Source of the DNA: a virus
Reading direction: 5' to 3' (one strand)
Length of the DNA: 64,000 nucleotides
IMG/VR virus record: IMGVR_UViG_3300035670_007545
Span: 39,275-103,274 of that record
Shown here: positions 9,942 through 19,404 of the stretch, piece after piece
Position numbering within the stretch: the stretch's first letter is position 1
Layout: each line of letters begins with the position of its first letter
Made by a program: the position numbers and the translations under genes
Notes under the pieces: generated by a model
What the model was told of the DNA's origin: nothing
What the model saw: only the letters and a program-made list of their open reading frames with translations
Database searches by the model: none

Positions 9942-10265
9942 TTATTTTCCATAATAAAAGAAATAATTTTCTACTGCATTTTTATAATCTAATAAAGATG
10001 TCTCCAATGGAAAGGGTATTTTTAGCATAGCCCCATCATATATGTTATTTTCAAGACCACCATGCTCTGGATTTGCTGCCAAAATAAGCCAGCCAAAGAA
10101 GGGGGTTTGATAATATTGCTGTGACACCTTATCCAATCTGCTAACATTTTTCTTATAAAAGAAAACATTATCACTTGACTTGGATGGTATCTTGACAAAA
10201 GGTACAACTTTCTGCTCACCATTAAATGTGAATTGTGAATATCTATTATAATATTTTAAACTCAT
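9942..10265 (-). CDS. gp53-like baseplate wedge protein
   Basis: This 107-residue protein contains 'SRLDKVSQQYYQTP' followed by 'FFGWLILAANPEHGG' and ends its core with 'GAMLKIPFPLE'. This order (RLD..A..YYGDP, W..I..AN, I.IP) is that of the LysM-like domain of T4 gp53 and related baseplate wedge proteins. In T4 gp53 joins neighbouring wedges around the hub. The start overlaps the stop of the 1558-aa gene by four bases, so the two are probably translationally coupled. Downstream the operon is interrupted by the TnpB element. Confidence 0.65.
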   Translation of the reverse strand: MSLKYYNRYSQFTFNGEQKVVPFVKIPSKSSDNVFFYKKNVSRLDKVSQQYYQTPFFGWLILAANPEHGGLENNIYDGAMLKIPFPLETSLLDYKNAVENYFFYYGK

Positions 10266-13200
10266 CTCATTAATTTATTTTTAACTAGAATAAATCCATC
10301 ACTATTTTTATTCCATGTAGTTTTATTGCTATCATAATTATTAACACCATTCAAAGTTAATATTGCATTTTTAGTGTCATTATCAGGAGATTCAACTATC
10401 TCATATTGACTTATATAACCTACTGTACCATTTGGCTTAATCTCTTTTAACTCAACAAGCATATCATTTATATATTTAGTTAAGTTTGTTAAGAACTTAA
10501 TAGTAACTTCTTTATGTTTATTATTATATCTAATCAACTTCTCACCCCAATAACTCTTAAATATCTTTGATATCTTTTCATTGTTTGAAATGAAGTTTTT
10601 ATCAGGATTAATTGATTTTAAAAGAATTTGTTTTTCAAAATTTTCTAAACCATTTTTATCTCTAAATGCTCCATATAATAATAAATAGAGTAAACTATCT
10701 TGATCACTTGAAAATATATCCTTTGGATTATCTATATTTATTTTTAAATACGGCAAGAAATTTGTTTCAATACGTTGTGCAATTCCAGATAATACATCCT
10801 GTATTCCAGTTAATGAATTAAGTAATTTATAAACAAAGAAATTTCCAGTTTTATCAACATACCCATCATAACCAAAATATGAATTGTGAGTTGAAATCAC
10901 AAATAATGCTTTACTTAAAACCTTTTGATATTTCTCCTGAGCATCAAGAATTGCTTTTGTTAGAATGTTAATATTGTTATTAACCTTAACCATTTCATTA
11001 TCAATATATAACTGATAATTATTTGACACATCAAACTTTATAGTCTTTTCAGAACTAAATTCTTCATTTATTTGTTCAATAAATCCATCAGAATTAGTCT
11101 TTATATTATCTTTAATTATTTTTACATAATCATCTATTGTTTTTTGATAATCTGTTGGAACACCCAATAACTTAAATTCACCTCCTGTTGTTGGGTTGTA
11201 AACCCCATTAACATTATTCAATGATTTTAATATCAAAGAAACCAATTCAATATTATATGCTTTTGAATTTTCTTGAATAACTGAATTAATTGTATTAACA
11301 TAAGCAGTGGAGGCTTCAACTAGTTCTGTTGCCAAAGTAATATAATTCAATGTGGTTGCTGTAGTGTTAATTTCACCTATTGTCTTATATGCATTTACAA
11401 CTTTAATATCATCAAAATTCTCAGTCTTACCTTTTTCCTTTTCTCTTATAAAATCCAATATTTTCTCATCCATATCATCCAAACTATTGTCAGTCTTATC
11501 AGCCCTTGCATCATAAACCTCTGTGTTTGCATAATAATTAAATGACAAAGCATTTTGTAATTTATCAACAGCATTACTCAATCCACTTGCACCAACAAAC
11601 TTGAAACTCAAAGTAACCTTTGCAATCATAGGTTGAAATCCAATCCCTTCAGGATTTATATCCCAATGTAATGGATCATAACTAATAGCTAAATTATCAG
11701 GTATAATCTTTGTATGAAAGAAATCCCCTACCCTCAATACCAAAACTGGAGGTACGCCAAATGCTGTGTTTCTTGCATCCTTAAACTCCCTCACACCACC
11801 TTCCCTTATGGTAGGTATGGTATCCCCAGGTCTAACACATTGTTGAAGAAATGTCAATCTACCATTCAAACCTTCTGGGGTTGTGGAATGGAAAGCTGGA
11901 CTAAAATATTTTAATTTTTCCTTTATGTTATTATATATGAATGGGTTTGTTTCCTCTATGGTCTCAAAATAATCACATTCTGTTAAAAGTTTTTGTAAAA
12001 CCCTTTTTGATACATTCTTATATAATTTATTTTCTGTTGTTGTAATTTCTTTTTCAATCTTTTGTTTTGTTACCTTAACTTCAGATTCATTTGTTACCAA
12101 TGTTGGTTCAACCTTTGGTGCAACACTTTTTTGAATGGCATTAACATCTTTTATGGCAACTCTTCTACAAGCCATAGCTTGAACACTTGTTATAGCATTT
12201 TCTGTAAAAGCACTACAATTTGCAACAGAAATAGATGATTTACCAGTTGTTGAATTGGCAACAACTCCTGTTTCCTCACCAAGAATATTTGTCTTTATGG
12301 TAAAGTTTTTTGACTTTATATTGTTTGTTAAATAAGTTGTAACACTACTACTACGTCTTTGACTTAATGCTTTGTTATAACTAATAGATGCTGGTTTTGA
12401 TGCAGATGAGTTAAGTGTTAATTCAATAGTATTCCCCTCATTCTGTGCAAGAAACTCATTACATTCAGTTATGAAGTTATTAAGATATGCAAAATTATCT
12501 TTTACATGTAAATCCATAAAACTTTTTAATTGTGCTTGAGTATATAATGTTGATGCAGTATATGAATTAAATGCACTAACATAATCAGCATTACTTGATT
12601 TTGGAACATCATTATCAAAATAAAATGCATACTCCTTATACTTGTCAAATCTTGTATCTTTTTTATCTGGGGGTGTATCAACTTGTGATGGATTTATTGG
12701 GTCAACATTTGTAACCACTGTTCTCTTGATATAACTAACATCATCTTTAATAGATGTGCTTTCCTTAACAATTTTTTGAATTTCCTCAAGTTCAGATAAT
12801 GTCATTGTGTTATATATCTTTGCTAAATCATATATGTCATATTTCAAACATCCAGCAAAAAAAGATGATAATATACCATTAATAACCTCTGAATTATTCT
12901 CTTTCTCTAAAATCCTATTTGTAATTAAATTTAACACAGATGGATGATCCACAACAATTGAAAACTCCAATGACCCTGTTCTTGTTGTATTTTTATAGGT
13001 GAAAACAGGCTCTGGTCTTCCCAAAAACTCATTTGAATTCCAAGTGGATGATGATGAATCTGTAACCTTTAAATCATATGGTGGAAACCACATTAACCTT
13101 CCCCCATTTGGACCTTTCTCACATTCTGGCAAATCCAAAAACTTATTTGTTGTTCTCCATGCCAAATTCTCAATTGATAACATATATTTCTTTGAATCAT

Positions 13201-14938
13201 TTCCCTTCCTTGGGGCAATGCTCAAATCATATGTTTTATTGATAACTGAACCTTTTAATCTCCTTCCTTCATTTGTAATACCACTTGTCTTTTGCAAACG
13301 GTCATATGACATATAAGGTGAATCCTTTGTAAATAATCTACAATATTCTTGGAATGAACCCCCAACCAAATTCTGTGGGTCTTGATATTTATATGCCTTA
13401 ACTCTTGAACCTTTTGTTATTTCCTTATACCCATCATTAAAAACCTTGCTAACTTGATCCATAGCATTACCCACATGTTTTAACCTATTTGCCCCATTTG
13501 GCTGTGAGTTAATTATCCTTTGTGTATCATCCAATATCGAACCATCCTTAAAATCATAATTGGTTGATTCTGTTCCATCAAAAGTGGTTTGTTTTGTTCC
13601 ATTATCCCCAAATATCTCACCACCTTTCCCTGCACTCTTTCCTGCATTATTCTTATATTTTGGTGAAACCCATGTTAAACCCCCTTCAATACCACCACCA
13701 TCAATATCACTTTTTCCATTAAATCCAATGGCTGGATTGAAGTTTTCACCCTCATATACCTTTGAAACCTCTGTTGAACTATATACACTCTTTTGAATGC
13801 GCCTTCCAAATTGGTCAATTGGTAAATCATCTTCTGGTGAAAGAATGTCAATAATGTCCAAATTATCATTTCCTACATAATAGGTACTCTTGTTATTTGT
13901 GAATAAATCCAAAAATGAACCTATTATGCCACTTCTTTCATAATTTGGCTTGTATAAATTCTTATTAATATTTTTATATAAGACTGACCGTTGACCAGCT
14001 CCCATATTATCATAAAATAATTGTGAACCTGTTTTCTTCTGTTGGAATAATCCACCAAGAAAACCCTTATCTCCTTTACCATTTAAACTTATTGATTCAT
14101 CAAAATAACTTCCAATAATAGTTGGAAATGGTAATTCACCACCAACAAACTCCAATGCCAATTGTGCTGCACCAACAAGCAAATTATTTGGCTTTGTTAT
14201 ACTCCAGTTTGGTTGAATAATTGGATTTGGTCCTATTATGAGATTATATACATCAAAGGGGTCATTCAAACTTGCAATAGTCTGGTCAAACTTCTTTATG
14301 ATGTCATATCTTGTTGTTAACTTTGCAACCCTTTCATTAAAATAATTTGTTAAAGTCTTTGCACCCAATCTTGTAATATAAGAATCCGCAGATAAATTCG
14401 ATTTGGTTTCAGCAGTATCCGTAAGTATGCCAAATGCTGTATATTTAGAGGGTTTGAAACTATTAACACCTACACCCCAATAATATAATATCCCCTTCTT
14501 TGCTAAATTTGCATCAAACCACTCATCATCATTCTCAATATAAATTGCTGAATCGGTTAAATCATCTTTTGTTGTGTAAAAATTCTCAAACAAATTTTTA
14601 TTTAAACTTTCTCTATTAATCTTTAATGCAACAGAATTTTTTATACTATATTCACCATAATTTGTTTTTTTATTATTTAATACATTTACATCTTGTGTTT
14701 GAATATAACCACCAACTCTACCATATTGGTTTTTGCCATATAACTCATTTGCATATATTGGCTGGTCAATTAATTTGTCAGGAGAATCCACAACATTTAA
14801 TATCTTTGAAAAAGGTGATACCTCATAGTTAAATGGGGGACTATTACCAAGAGGAGTTTTCTTGTATGGAACTAAATTTTTTGTTATTAAAAACTTCCTA
14901 AAATTCTCACTATTTCCAAAATCTAAGGGACTTCTCAT
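10262..14938 (-). CDS. Large baseplate/virion protein with OmpA-like segment (1558 aa)
   Basis: No single named family covers the whole protein. Around residues 820-885 the sequence 'TIELTLNSSASKPAS' followed by 'YNKALSQRRSSSVTTYL' matches the OmpA C-terminal (peptidoglycan-binding) pattern. Around residues 1060-1115, 'PPVLVLRVGDFFHTKIIP' and 'ISYDPLHWDINPEGIGFQPM' followed by repeated hydrophobic strands resemble tail-tip proteins that close with a beta-sandwich. The N-terminal third is Gly/Asn rich. Position between the tape measure and gp53-like genes makes a baseplate role very likely. An OmpA-like module would let the tail tip touch peptidoglycan; that function is inferred. Confidence 0.6.
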   Translation of the reverse strand: MRSPLDFGNSENFRKFLITKNLVPYKKTPLGNSPPFNYEVSPFSKILNVVDSPDKLIDQPIYANELYGKNQYGRVGGYIQTQDVNVLNNKKTNYGEYSIKNSVALKINRESLNKNLFENFYTTKDDLTDSAIYIENDDEWFDANLAKKGILYYWGVGVNSFKPSKYTAFGILTDTAETKSNLSADSYITRLGAKTLTNYFNERVAKLTTRYDIIKKFDQTIASLNDPFDVYNLIIGPNPIIQPNWSITKPNNLLVGAAQLALEFVGGELPFPTIIGSYFDESISLNGKGDKGFLGGLFQQKKTGSQLFYDNMGAGQRSVLYKNINKNLYKPNYERSGIIGSFLDLFTNNKSTYYVGNDNLDIIDILSPEDDLPIDQFGRRIQKSVYSSTEVSKVYEGENFNPAIGFNGKSDIDGGGIEGGLTWVSPKYKNNAGKSAGKGGEIFGDNGTKQTTFDGTESTNYDFKDGSILDDTQRIINSQPNGANRLKHVGNAMDQVSKVFNDGYKEITKGSRVKAYKYQDPQNLVGGSFQEYCRLFTKDSPYMSYDRLQKTSGITNEGRRLKGSVINKTYDLSIAPRKGNDSKKYMLSIENLAWRTTNKFLDLPECEKGPNGGRLMWFPPYDLKVTDSSSSTWNSNEFLGRPEPVFTYKNTTRTGSLEFSIVVDHPSVLNLITNRILEKENNSEVINGILSSFFAGCLKYDIYDLAKIYNTMTLSELEEIQKIVKESTSIKDDVSYIKRTVVTNVDPINPSQVDTPPDKKDTRFDKYKEYAFYFDNDVPKSSNADYVSAFNSYTASTLYTQAQLKSFMDLHVKDNFAYLNNFITECNEFLAQNEGNTIELTLNSSASKPASISYNKALSQRRSSSVTTYLTNNIKSKNFTIKTNILGEETGVVANSTTGKSSISVANCSAFTENAITSVQAMACRRVAIKDVNAIQKSVAPKVEPTLVTNESEVKVTKQKIEKEITTTENKLYKNVSKRVLQKLLTECDYFETIEETNPFIYNNIKEKLKYFSPAFHSTTPEGLNGRLTFLQQCVRPGDTIPTIREGGVREFKDARNTAFGVPPVLVLRVGDFFHTKIIPDNLAISYDPLHWDINPEGIGFQPMIAKVTLSFKFVGASGLSNAVDKLQNALSFNYYANTEVYDARADKTDNSLDDMDEKILDFIREKEKGKTENFDDIKVVNAYKTIGEINTTATTLNYITLATELVEASTAYVNTINSVIQENSKAYNIELVSLILKSLNNVNGVYNPTTGGEFKLLGVPTDYQKTIDDYVKIIKDNIKTNSDGFIEQINEEFSSEKTIKFDVSNNYQLYIDNEMVKVNNNINILTKAILDAQEKYQKVLSKALFVISTHNSYFGYDGYVDKTGNFFVYKLLNSLTGIQDVLSGIAQRIETNFLPYLKINIDNPKDIFSSDQDSLLYLLLYGAFRDKNGLENFEKQILLKSINPDKNFISNNEKISKIFKSYWGEKLIRYNNKHKEVTIKFLTNLTKYINDMLVELKEIKPNGTVGYISQYEIVESPDNDTKNAILTLNGVNNYDSNKTTWNKNSDGFILVKNKLMR

Positions 14939-14944
14939 TATCTT

Positions 14945-14962
14945 TTATATATAAATATAATT
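14945..14962 (-). promoter_or_regulatory. Candidate phage promoter motif (ATATTTATAT type)
   Basis: On the minus strand AATTATATTTATATATAA precedes the ATG at 14938 by about 7-24 bases, in a gap of about 43 bases after the tape measure gene. It is nearly identical to the motif before the gene at 37145 on the other strand. Confidence 0.45.
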
Positions 14963-14981
14963 AGTTGGGGTTTTAATGTTA

Positions 14982-16781
14982 TTATTTATTTGGTTCACTA
15001 ATAGTTATTAGACTACCAAAATAATTATCTTTTGAATTTAATATAACTTTATCTACTTGACCCATTGGTTTAACCACACCAGTTGCATCCATCATCTTAT
15101 GAATAACATCTATTTTAAGGTTGAACTCTGTATTGTTAATCTTTGTAGTTTCTTTCTCCTTCATATATGTCAAAATCTGGTTATTCTTATCATAATCTGC
15201 CCCACCAGTTCCACCTGTACTTGTTGGTGCAATTGCTCCAACACCAGTTGTAACCATATTTTTGCTAAAATTTGAAAGATTATCCAAACCACTTTTAATC
15301 CAACTATCATTAAACCCACCTTTTTCAGCTGCTTTTGAAAAATGCTCCACAATCTTATCCATACTTGGTATAAAGTTTGTTATTAATTTTTCCATTCCTG
15401 TTGTAAAGTTTGTTGTATTTTTAAACAAATCAGTAAAATCTGTGTAAGTATTTTTCAAGAAAGACCTCATATCTTTCATCTCTGGAACTAATTCATACAA
15501 AGTATCATAAACTGGCTCAACAAATTTTCCTCTTGTTTCTTCTTGAAATTCAGCAATACCAGGTGTTCCAACTGCGCCAAACAAAATCTTATATTTTATT
15601 GCTTGAACATCATTCTTTATAATATCTGTAATACTCATTGATTCTCTTGCAAGGTCTTCCATTGTCTTTGGTTTTTCATTTGACAAGTCTTGCAATTTAC
15701 TTATTTGTTTATCTGTTAATTCTGAAACTTTTTTTGCAATTGACTCCCCTGTTTTTTCATCCTTAACATTAATAACATATTCACCCTTATCATTCAAATA
15801 AGATAAATTGGCAATAAACATTTTCTGATCATCTGTAATATCAAATTTAAAATCTATCTCTGCTGCTCTCTCATTAAATTCTCTAAGTGCAATTGCCATC
15901 TTCTTAACCTTATCTGCACCAAGACCTGTGGCATCACCAAGTTCCTTGAACATTCCCATTGCAGATGGATTTATTTCAATTCTACCTGTTTCTGCATTTA
16001 ACTCTGTGAACATCTCACCAGCCTTTGCAATACTATTTATAAGACCTTGTGGATTATTTAATGAACTATTCATCAATGCAAATGGATCAGCCAAATCACC
16101 CATAAAAACTCCCAACCTTTGAAATGCTGCTGCTGTATCAACAGCACCTTGAATATCAAAAACCTTATCAGCAAATGATTGAATAGATTGCATATCAACT
16201 TTAAGCATTGCAGCAGTTGCAGCCATCTTTGAAAAACCAAGAACACCCTCCTTAAAATTAAATCTATTTAATAAATCAACATTAGTAACAACCTCTTTCA
16301 TCACAACTTTTGCATTCATGCCAATACTATTGACATAACTTATTGATTTTTCAACCTCCCCACCAACTTTAGCAATTGATATACCTACATCAGAAAAATT
16401 CTTAGTAAGCGTACCAAAACTTTCCCCCAATAAATCTGATGTAGCATATAATTTTTCATAAACATCAGGTGAGAAAATAACAGTTCTTGCAAGAGCTGTA
16501 CTTGTTTGCTCAACCATTTGAACAATATCACCAATATCACCACCCAATCTTCTAACAAGTGGTGCTGCATCTGCAATAACTCCCTTAAACTCATTAACCC
16601 TTGACCTGCCAAGAAGAAAACTTTTACTTAAATTAGAAGATTCAACATCTAAAGCAACCAAAGCACCAGTAAAGTTTGTCATCTCTTTTATTTGTTCCTT
16701 TAGGAAATTAGGATCAAGACCAAAAAGTTTCTGTTGTACCCCATCTACACCACCTAATATTGCATCATAAAGTCCTGCCAT
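14982..16781 (-). CDS. Tape measure protein
   Basis: The 599-residue, largely helical protein has the Ala/Leu/Met-rich heptad character, repeated 'FADKVF', 'AAAFQRLG' and 'LGADKVKKMAIAL' helices, and a Gly-rich linker (TSTGGTGGADYD, near residue 530) seen in tape measure proteins. Its length is very close to T4 gp29 (590 residues), so a tail of about T4 length is expected if the usual length rule holds. It lies between the gp26-like gene and the large baseplate gene. It starts after a hairpin and an ATATTTATAT motif, suggesting its own transcript start. Confidence 0.72.
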   Translation of the reverse strand: MAGLYDAILGGVDGVQQKLFGLDPNFLKEQIKEMTNFTGALVALDVESSNLSKSFLLGRSRVNEFKGVIADAAPLVRRLGGDIGDIVQMVEQTSTALARTVIFSPDVYEKLYATSDLLGESFGTLTKNFSDVGISIAKVGGEVEKSISYVNSIGMNAKVVMKEVVTNVDLLNRFNFKEGVLGFSKMAATAAMLKVDMQSIQSFADKVFDIQGAVDTAAAFQRLGVFMGDLADPFALMNSSLNNPQGLINSIAKAGEMFTELNAETGRIEINPSAMGMFKELGDATGLGADKVKKMAIALREFNERAAEIDFKFDITDDQKMFIANLSYLNDKGEYVINVKDEKTGESIAKKVSELTDKQISKLQDLSNEKPKTMEDLARESMSITDIIKNDVQAIKYKILFGAVGTPGIAEFQEETRGKFVEPVYDTLYELVPEMKDMRSFLKNTYTDFTDLFKNTTNFTTGMEKLITNFIPSMDKIVEHFSKAAEKGGFNDSWIKSGLDNLSNFSKNMVTTGVGAIAPTSTGGTGGADYDKNNQILTYMKEKETTKINNTEFNLKIDVIHKMMDATGVVKPMGQVDKVILNSKDNYFGSLITISEPNK

Positions 16782-16790
16782 AAAATATAA

Positions 16791-16807
16791 TTTATATATA
16801 TAAATAG
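16791..16807 (-). promoter_or_regulatory. Candidate phage promoter motif (ATATTTATAT type)
   Basis: On the minus strand CTATTTATATATATAAA lies 10-26 bases before the tape measure ATG and directly after a hairpin that ends the preceding unit. Confidence 0.4.
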
Positions 16808-16810
16808 AAT

Positions 16811-16837
16811 AAGGGATGATTTTTTACATCATCCCTT
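16811..16837 (-). terminator. Hairpin at end of the gp26-like unit
   Basis: The perfect stem AAGGGATGAT / ATCATCCCTT overlaps the stop of the 63-aa gene. It lacks a long T run, so it may be a weak terminator or an RNA-processing/stability hairpin. Confidence 0.5.
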
Positions 16838-17020
16838 ATTATTATTGTTGTTAACATCCTCTGTCCATTTGCTTATCAAAAATTTCCGAAGAAATATTGG
16901 CATAATCAAGAACTCAGAATATGAAACATGTAAAAGTTTTTTTAAATAATAAAATTCTGTTGATTGTGATAACCTATAATCCGAAGAAAGGGCGAAAGAA
17001 CTCCACCCCAAACCCAGCAT
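16829..17020 (-). CDS. Small baseplate-associated protein overlapping the gp26-like gene
   Basis: The frame overlaps the 3' end of the gp26-like gene by about 47 bases. The non-overlapping part reads 'QSTEFYYLKKLLHVSYSEFL' then 'IMPIFLRKFLISKWTED'. This looks like the short proteins that follow gp26 homologues in T4-like phages, with a helix, a SYSE-type turn and a 'MP..R..LI' helix. The only upstream ATG is inside the overlap; a TTG start or a ribosomal frameshift from the upstream gene is also possible. The hairpin at its stop supports this being the real end of the unit. Confidence 0.5.
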   Translation of the reverse strand: MLGLGWSSFALSSDYRLSQSTEFYYLKKLLHVSYSEFLIMPIFLRKFLISKWTEDVNNNNNKG

Positions 17021-17723
17021 TCACTGTGGTCACATCTCCTGATGGGGTCTTGATGTCTTTTTTCATATTAAGTTTAGGTTCATTTTCAACCAAATATCTA
17101 CGAACAAATTTTGAATCAGCAATTGGCATATTCTCCACATATTTAACAATATTTGTCTTATCAACATCACCATTAATTTCAACAATCTCCCTGGATAACC
17201 TTAATGTAACTCTTGGTGCTACCCTAGTAGGGGGATAATTATCAATTATTTCATTTACCTCCAATATTTCACCATATGTCAAAGGTTTTAGTTTAACCAC
17301 ATCACCACTCTTAGGTAATGTAACAGTATATGTTCCATCATCATTTGGTTTATTGCCAGGTTCAATACTTAACTCACTCAAATCAACAGTTGCTTTAAAA
17401 GATTTCCCTGTTTTTGGGTCAGTAACTGAAAGTTCAATATCCGAACCAAAAGAAGTATTTCTCAAAAAGATTAAAATTGCTTCTATATCACTTTCAATCA
17501 TATCCTCTGGTCTTATATCATATTCATATATTTTGTTCTTTAAAAGTTGTAATGTAAAATTCTTGCTATTACCTAACAATAGATTCTCATCAGCTGCTGT
17601 TAAATAACCAACCTTAACTGCTTTCTTCTTGTTTTTGTAAAATATGCCACCAGAAGGTAATTGAACCACATCGTGGGGTAAATCAAAATTTGATTGCCCA
17701 TATTCTTTAGATTTATCTTCCAT
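16974..17723 (-). CDS. gp26-like baseplate protein (T4_baseplate family)
   Basis: The 249-residue protein opens with 'DVVQLPSGGIFYKNKKKAVK' followed by 'VGYLTAADENLLL'. That is the LPS-G-x-Y ... T..DE..L signature of the T4 baseplate gp26 family. Two beta-rich segments (ELSVTDPKTGKSFKATVDL and TVTLPKSGDVVKLKPLTYGE) follow, then a helical C-terminus. In T4 gp26 acts in hub assembly. It lies between the tail tube and tape measure genes, where tail assembly chaperones are often coded, so a chaperone role is the main alternative. Confidence 0.65.
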   Translation of the reverse strand: MEDKSKEYGQSNFDLPHDVVQLPSGGIFYKNKKKAVKVGYLTAADENLLLGNSKNFTLQLLKNKIYEYDIRPEDMIESDIEAILIFLRNTSFGSDIELSVTDPKTGKSFKATVDLSELSIEPGNKPNDDGTYTVTLPKSGDVVKLKPLTYGEILEVNEIIDNYPPTRVAPRVTLRLSREIVEINGDVDKTNIVKYVENMPIADSKFVRRYLVENEPKLNMKKDIKTPSGDVTTVNAGFGVEFFRPFFGL

Positions 17724-17777
17724 ATATTTTATTTTAAAAATAGATTTAAATTGAATAAAAGAAAATAGTTAAATAAA

Positions 17778-17817
17778 AAATCCATATGTAAATGTTAATA
17801 CATAAACATATGGATTT
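17778..17817 (-). terminator. Terminator after the tail tube gene
   Basis: The perfect 12-base stem AAATCCATATGT / ACATATGGATTT is followed on the minus strand by a T-rich run. It lies just past the stop of the tail tube gene. Confidence 0.7.
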
Positions 17818-17840
17818 AATCCTAAATATACTTAATAATC

Positions 17841-18329
17841 TTAATAAACTAATATACACCTATCTGGTTGAATACTAACACTAATACCTGCAATATTGTC
17901 TGAACTATAGCTTAAACTTCCAAAGTCAACACTAGTCAATATACAACCTTCAAGTAACCATTTTTCAATAACAACCCCTGTTGGGTCAAGCATTTCCAAT
18001 GTTAAATTCTGTTTATAACCACTTGCATAACCCATCCTGCCTGTAACTGATTCAGCATGTAATCTAACCCATTCCATTAAGGCTTGTGAAGCTGATGGAC
18101 CAATTGGATCCCTAAACTTAACACTAATAGGATCCCATTTAAATCTTCCTGACACAAATGTTGATGTATTCAAGAACTGTATTTCTGTTGAACCTATGCT
18201 AATCTTGGGTCTTGCTGCTGTTTCAACAAACCATTCATTTATACCCATACTTGCTGGAAACCTCAAGATGAACCTATTTTCCCTTTTTGGTTCGTAAGGT
18301 AACGGCATTTTCATTAATAAGTCCGCCAT
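17841..18329 (-). CDS. Tail tube protein (gp19-like)
   Basis: This 162-residue protein follows the T4 gp19-like plan: 'YEPKRENRFILRFPASMGI' near residue 12, 'VETAARPKISIG' near 35, 'FKWDPISVKFRDPIGPSAS' near 64, then an 'ALMEWVRLHAES' helix and a final pair of strands ending 'ISVSIQPDRCILVY'. It would polymerise as the inner tube through which DNA passes. It is bounded by its own long leader region upstream and a strong terminator downstream, consistent with high-level expression of a major tail protein. Size is the same as T4 gp19 (about 163 residues). Confidence 0.88.
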   Translation of the reverse strand: MADLLMKMPLPYEPKRENRFILRFPASMGINEWFVETAARPKISIGSTEIQFLNTSTFVSGRFKWDPISVKFRDPIGPSASQALMEWVRLHAESVTGRMGYASGYKQNLTLEMLDPTGVVIEKWLLEGCILTSVDFGSLSYSSDNIAGISVSIQPDRCILVY

Positions 18330-18390
18330 ATTTTATTTTTTTAATTTTTATTATTTTTATTTATTGTTTTTATATAACAAATATAATTAC

Positions 18391-18406
18391 TTATAATAAA
18401 TATAGG
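18391..18406 (-). promoter_or_regulatory. Candidate promoter motif in the 215-base gap before the tail tube gene
   Basis: The minus strand reads CCTATATTTATTATAA inside the AT-rich gap 18330-18544. I see no other feature in that gap. Confidence 0.3.
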
Positions 18407-18544
18407 AAATATAAAAATATATTAAAATATTTCAACTTTTTGAAAAAATAGTTCAAAAAACACTATTTACTTTTTTTATTGAGTGGTTTAATTTTGTATT
18501 ATTATATTACTATTATTAATAATAATATTATATATTATATGTAA

Positions 18545-19366
18545 TTATTTATCTTGATTAACTCTTTCTTTTTCTCCTTTATTAGTTGAATATATTGTTA
18601 ATCCTTTTCTTTTAACTTTATCTCTCATAACTTCAATGTTTTTAGGATCATCATCAGAAAATCCTATTGTAAAATTAAGTATATCACCTTTTTCTCCAAA
18701 CATATCATTTTTAAAGTAAAATGCTTTTTTAACTTTCTCTGAAATTGATTCACAATAATCATAAAATTCATTTAATGCTTTTACTTTCTCAATTTCAGGA
18801 TTTGCTGCGCTACCAGATCCAAATGATACTGGATAAAACCTACACATATCAAGATATTCATCAATGATATCATCATATTCTGTTTCTGATGAAACCAAAT
18901 CTCTATATTTTTGTAGATTTTTAATTAATTTTTGTTCATCAATTCCATGAAAACCATTTGTTATATATTTCTTAACACCTTTTTTTAAGGTTTCTGGATT
19001 ATGTCCCCTTGCTGTAATAATGGAAAAAATTGAACCATTATTAATTGCTTCCTCAAAATCATCAAATGCTGGTCCTTTCTTTGCTATAAGCACATCAGAT
19101 AAGAAACCTTCATCTCCTTCAACTCTAAATTGTCTAAATGGATTTTCAGCATACCCAACAATAGTTGTTCCTCTATACTTAAAGTCATTCTTCCCAACTT
19201 CTGATCTATATTTGGCAAAATCATGGGTTGACATACCAACTTCATCACCAACATCATCAATTAAGATGATTTCAGTTGGCATAAAAACAATATTGTCATC
19301 CCAATCAAATGCATAATATTTCATATCAGGTGTACCTTTTTCATAAAAATCTTCAAGTAAATTCAT
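18545..19366 (-). CDS. HAD-superfamily phosphatase-like protein
   Basis: The 273-residue protein shows the HAD motifs in order: motif I 'YAFDWDDNIVFMPT' (DxD, residues about 18-31), motif II 'SIFSIITARGHN' (near 110) and motif III 'IGFSDDDPKNIEVM' (near 240). By superfamily it would be a Mg-dependent phosphohydrolase, possibly acting on a nucleotide or polynucleotide 5'/3' phosphate; the substrate cannot be read from sequence. It sits in the tail gene region but is preceded by its own TGATATTTATATTAAAA motif. Confidence 0.7.
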   Translation of the reverse strand: MNLLEDFYEKGTPDMKYYAFDWDDNIVFMPTEIILIDDVGDEVGMSTHDFAKYRSEVGKNDFKYRGTTIVGYAENPFRQFRVEGDEGFLSDVLIAKKGPAFDDFEEAINNGSIFSIITARGHNPETLKKGVKKYITNGFHGIDEQKLIKNLQKYRDLVSSETEYDDIIDEYLDMCRFYPVSFGSGSAANPEIEKVKALNEFYDYCESISEKVKKAFYFKNDMFGEKGDILNFTIGFSDDDPKNIEVMRDKVKRKGLTIYSTNKGEKERVNQDK

Positions 19367-19404
19367 AATAATTTTTTTAATATAAATATCATTAATTAAT
19401 TAAA

